Positions 5,258 to 5,404 of a stretch of DNA of 5,404 bases are shown here, in pieces. The stretch comes from Bifidobacteriaceae bacterium (lineage in GTDB: Bacteria > Actinomycetota > Actinomycetes > Actinomycetales > WQXJ01), in assembly GCA_031256885.1 (NCBI GenBank), contig JAIRPS010000240.1, positions 1 through 5,404 on the forward strand, read 5' to 3'. Under the pieces are notes generated by a model. The model was not told where the DNA came from, searched no databases, and saw nothing but the letters and a program-made list of their open reading frames with translations. Positions within the stretch are counted from its first letter, which is position 1. Each line of letters opens with the position of its first letter. The position numbers were made by a program, and so were the translations under genes.

Positions 5258-5404
5258 GGTCACGTAACAGGTCGAGGACTTTTTGGCGAAGTGCAAAAGG
5301 ATCTGCCGGCCAGAGTAAGGATTGTTCGGCACCAGACCAATGGGCAAGCCAACCATCTTGGGGGCGCGCCAGGAGCAGCAGCATTGCGGGCGGATAATCG
5401 AGTT
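5250..5404 (-). CDS. C-terminal end of a receiver-like (degenerate response regulator) protein, partial
   Basis: An open frame enters from the right edge and ends at TGA 5252-5250, giving 50 residues: LDYPPAMLLLLARPQDGWLA, then HWSGAEQSLLWPADPFALRQ, then KVLDLLRDHG. The second half aligns without gaps to the end of a CheY-like receiver ([23 protein letters not shown] type). The hydrophobic strand, GA, the Pro of KP and the DP before the last helix are kept. The conserved Lys is replaced by Trp, so it would be a pseudo-receiver if the family call is right. There is no output domain after it, because the protein stops just past the last helix. It shares eight bases with trpD (ATGGCTGA), so the two are probably one operon. 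The family call rests on a short stretch and is tentative. Confidence 0.6.
   Translation of the reverse strand, partial: LDYPPAMLLLLARPQDGWLAHWSGAEQSLLWPADPFALRQKVLDLLRDHG

Noticed and set aside
4836..5267. Plus-strand open frame of 143 codons opposite trpD
   Set aside because: It is the complement of the TrpD N-terminal half and shows no domain or ribosome binding site.
5258..5356. A 33-residue N-terminal extension of TrpD from ATG 5356
   Set aside because: The extension is unlike TrpD, and the same bases encode the end of the upstream receiver-like protein in another frame; ATG 5257 gives the normal length.

Overview
The window looks like chromosomal DNA from an actinomycete (Actinomycetota), with moderate rather than high GC by eye. 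The main grounds are three neighbouring genes: a FadD15-type long-chain acyl-CoA synthetase, a stand-alone Lrp/AsnC ligand-binding (RAM) domain protein, and trpD. From memory this neighbourhood recurs in actinobacteria, often near respiratory-chain genes. A member of the Propionibacteriales or a relative is plausible, but I cannot fix the genus.

Left part (1-495): a divergent intergenic region. On the minus strand, the first 54 codons of an exported protein run off the left edge. They start at position 164 behind a strong Shine-Dalgarno. Upstream lie two copies of a GTCAGG...CCTGAC hairpin 65 bp apart, with a third hairpin and a 12-bp palindrome between them. A good minus-strand promoter (TTGACA, 17 bp, TACCAT) is placed so that all of these would fall in the mRNA leader of that gene.

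Middle (496-1941): a 481-residue secreted beta-rich protein on the plus strand. It has a signal peptide, a lysine-rich linker, a carboxypeptidase-regulatory-like domain, an unassigned central part and a C-terminal Ig-like domain. Its role is unknown, but it is probably extracellular.

Right part (2038-5404): the acyl-CoA synthetase and the RAM-domain gene lie in tandem on the plus strand and are probably co-transcribed. They meet trpD (minus strand) tail to tail with a 23-bp overlap of coding sequence. trpD starts inside the end of an upstream minus-strand gene (ATGGCTGA overlap). The visible 50-residue C-terminus of that gene aligns with the end of a response-regulator receiver domain, but Trp stands where the conserved Lys should be. 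The right half is therefore metabolic (fatty-acid activation, tryptophan synthesis, possible amino-acid-type sensing), and the left half encodes exported proteins with a structured regulatory leader. I see no CRISPR, tRNA, rRNA or intact mobile element. The hairpin pair is the only repeat-like element.
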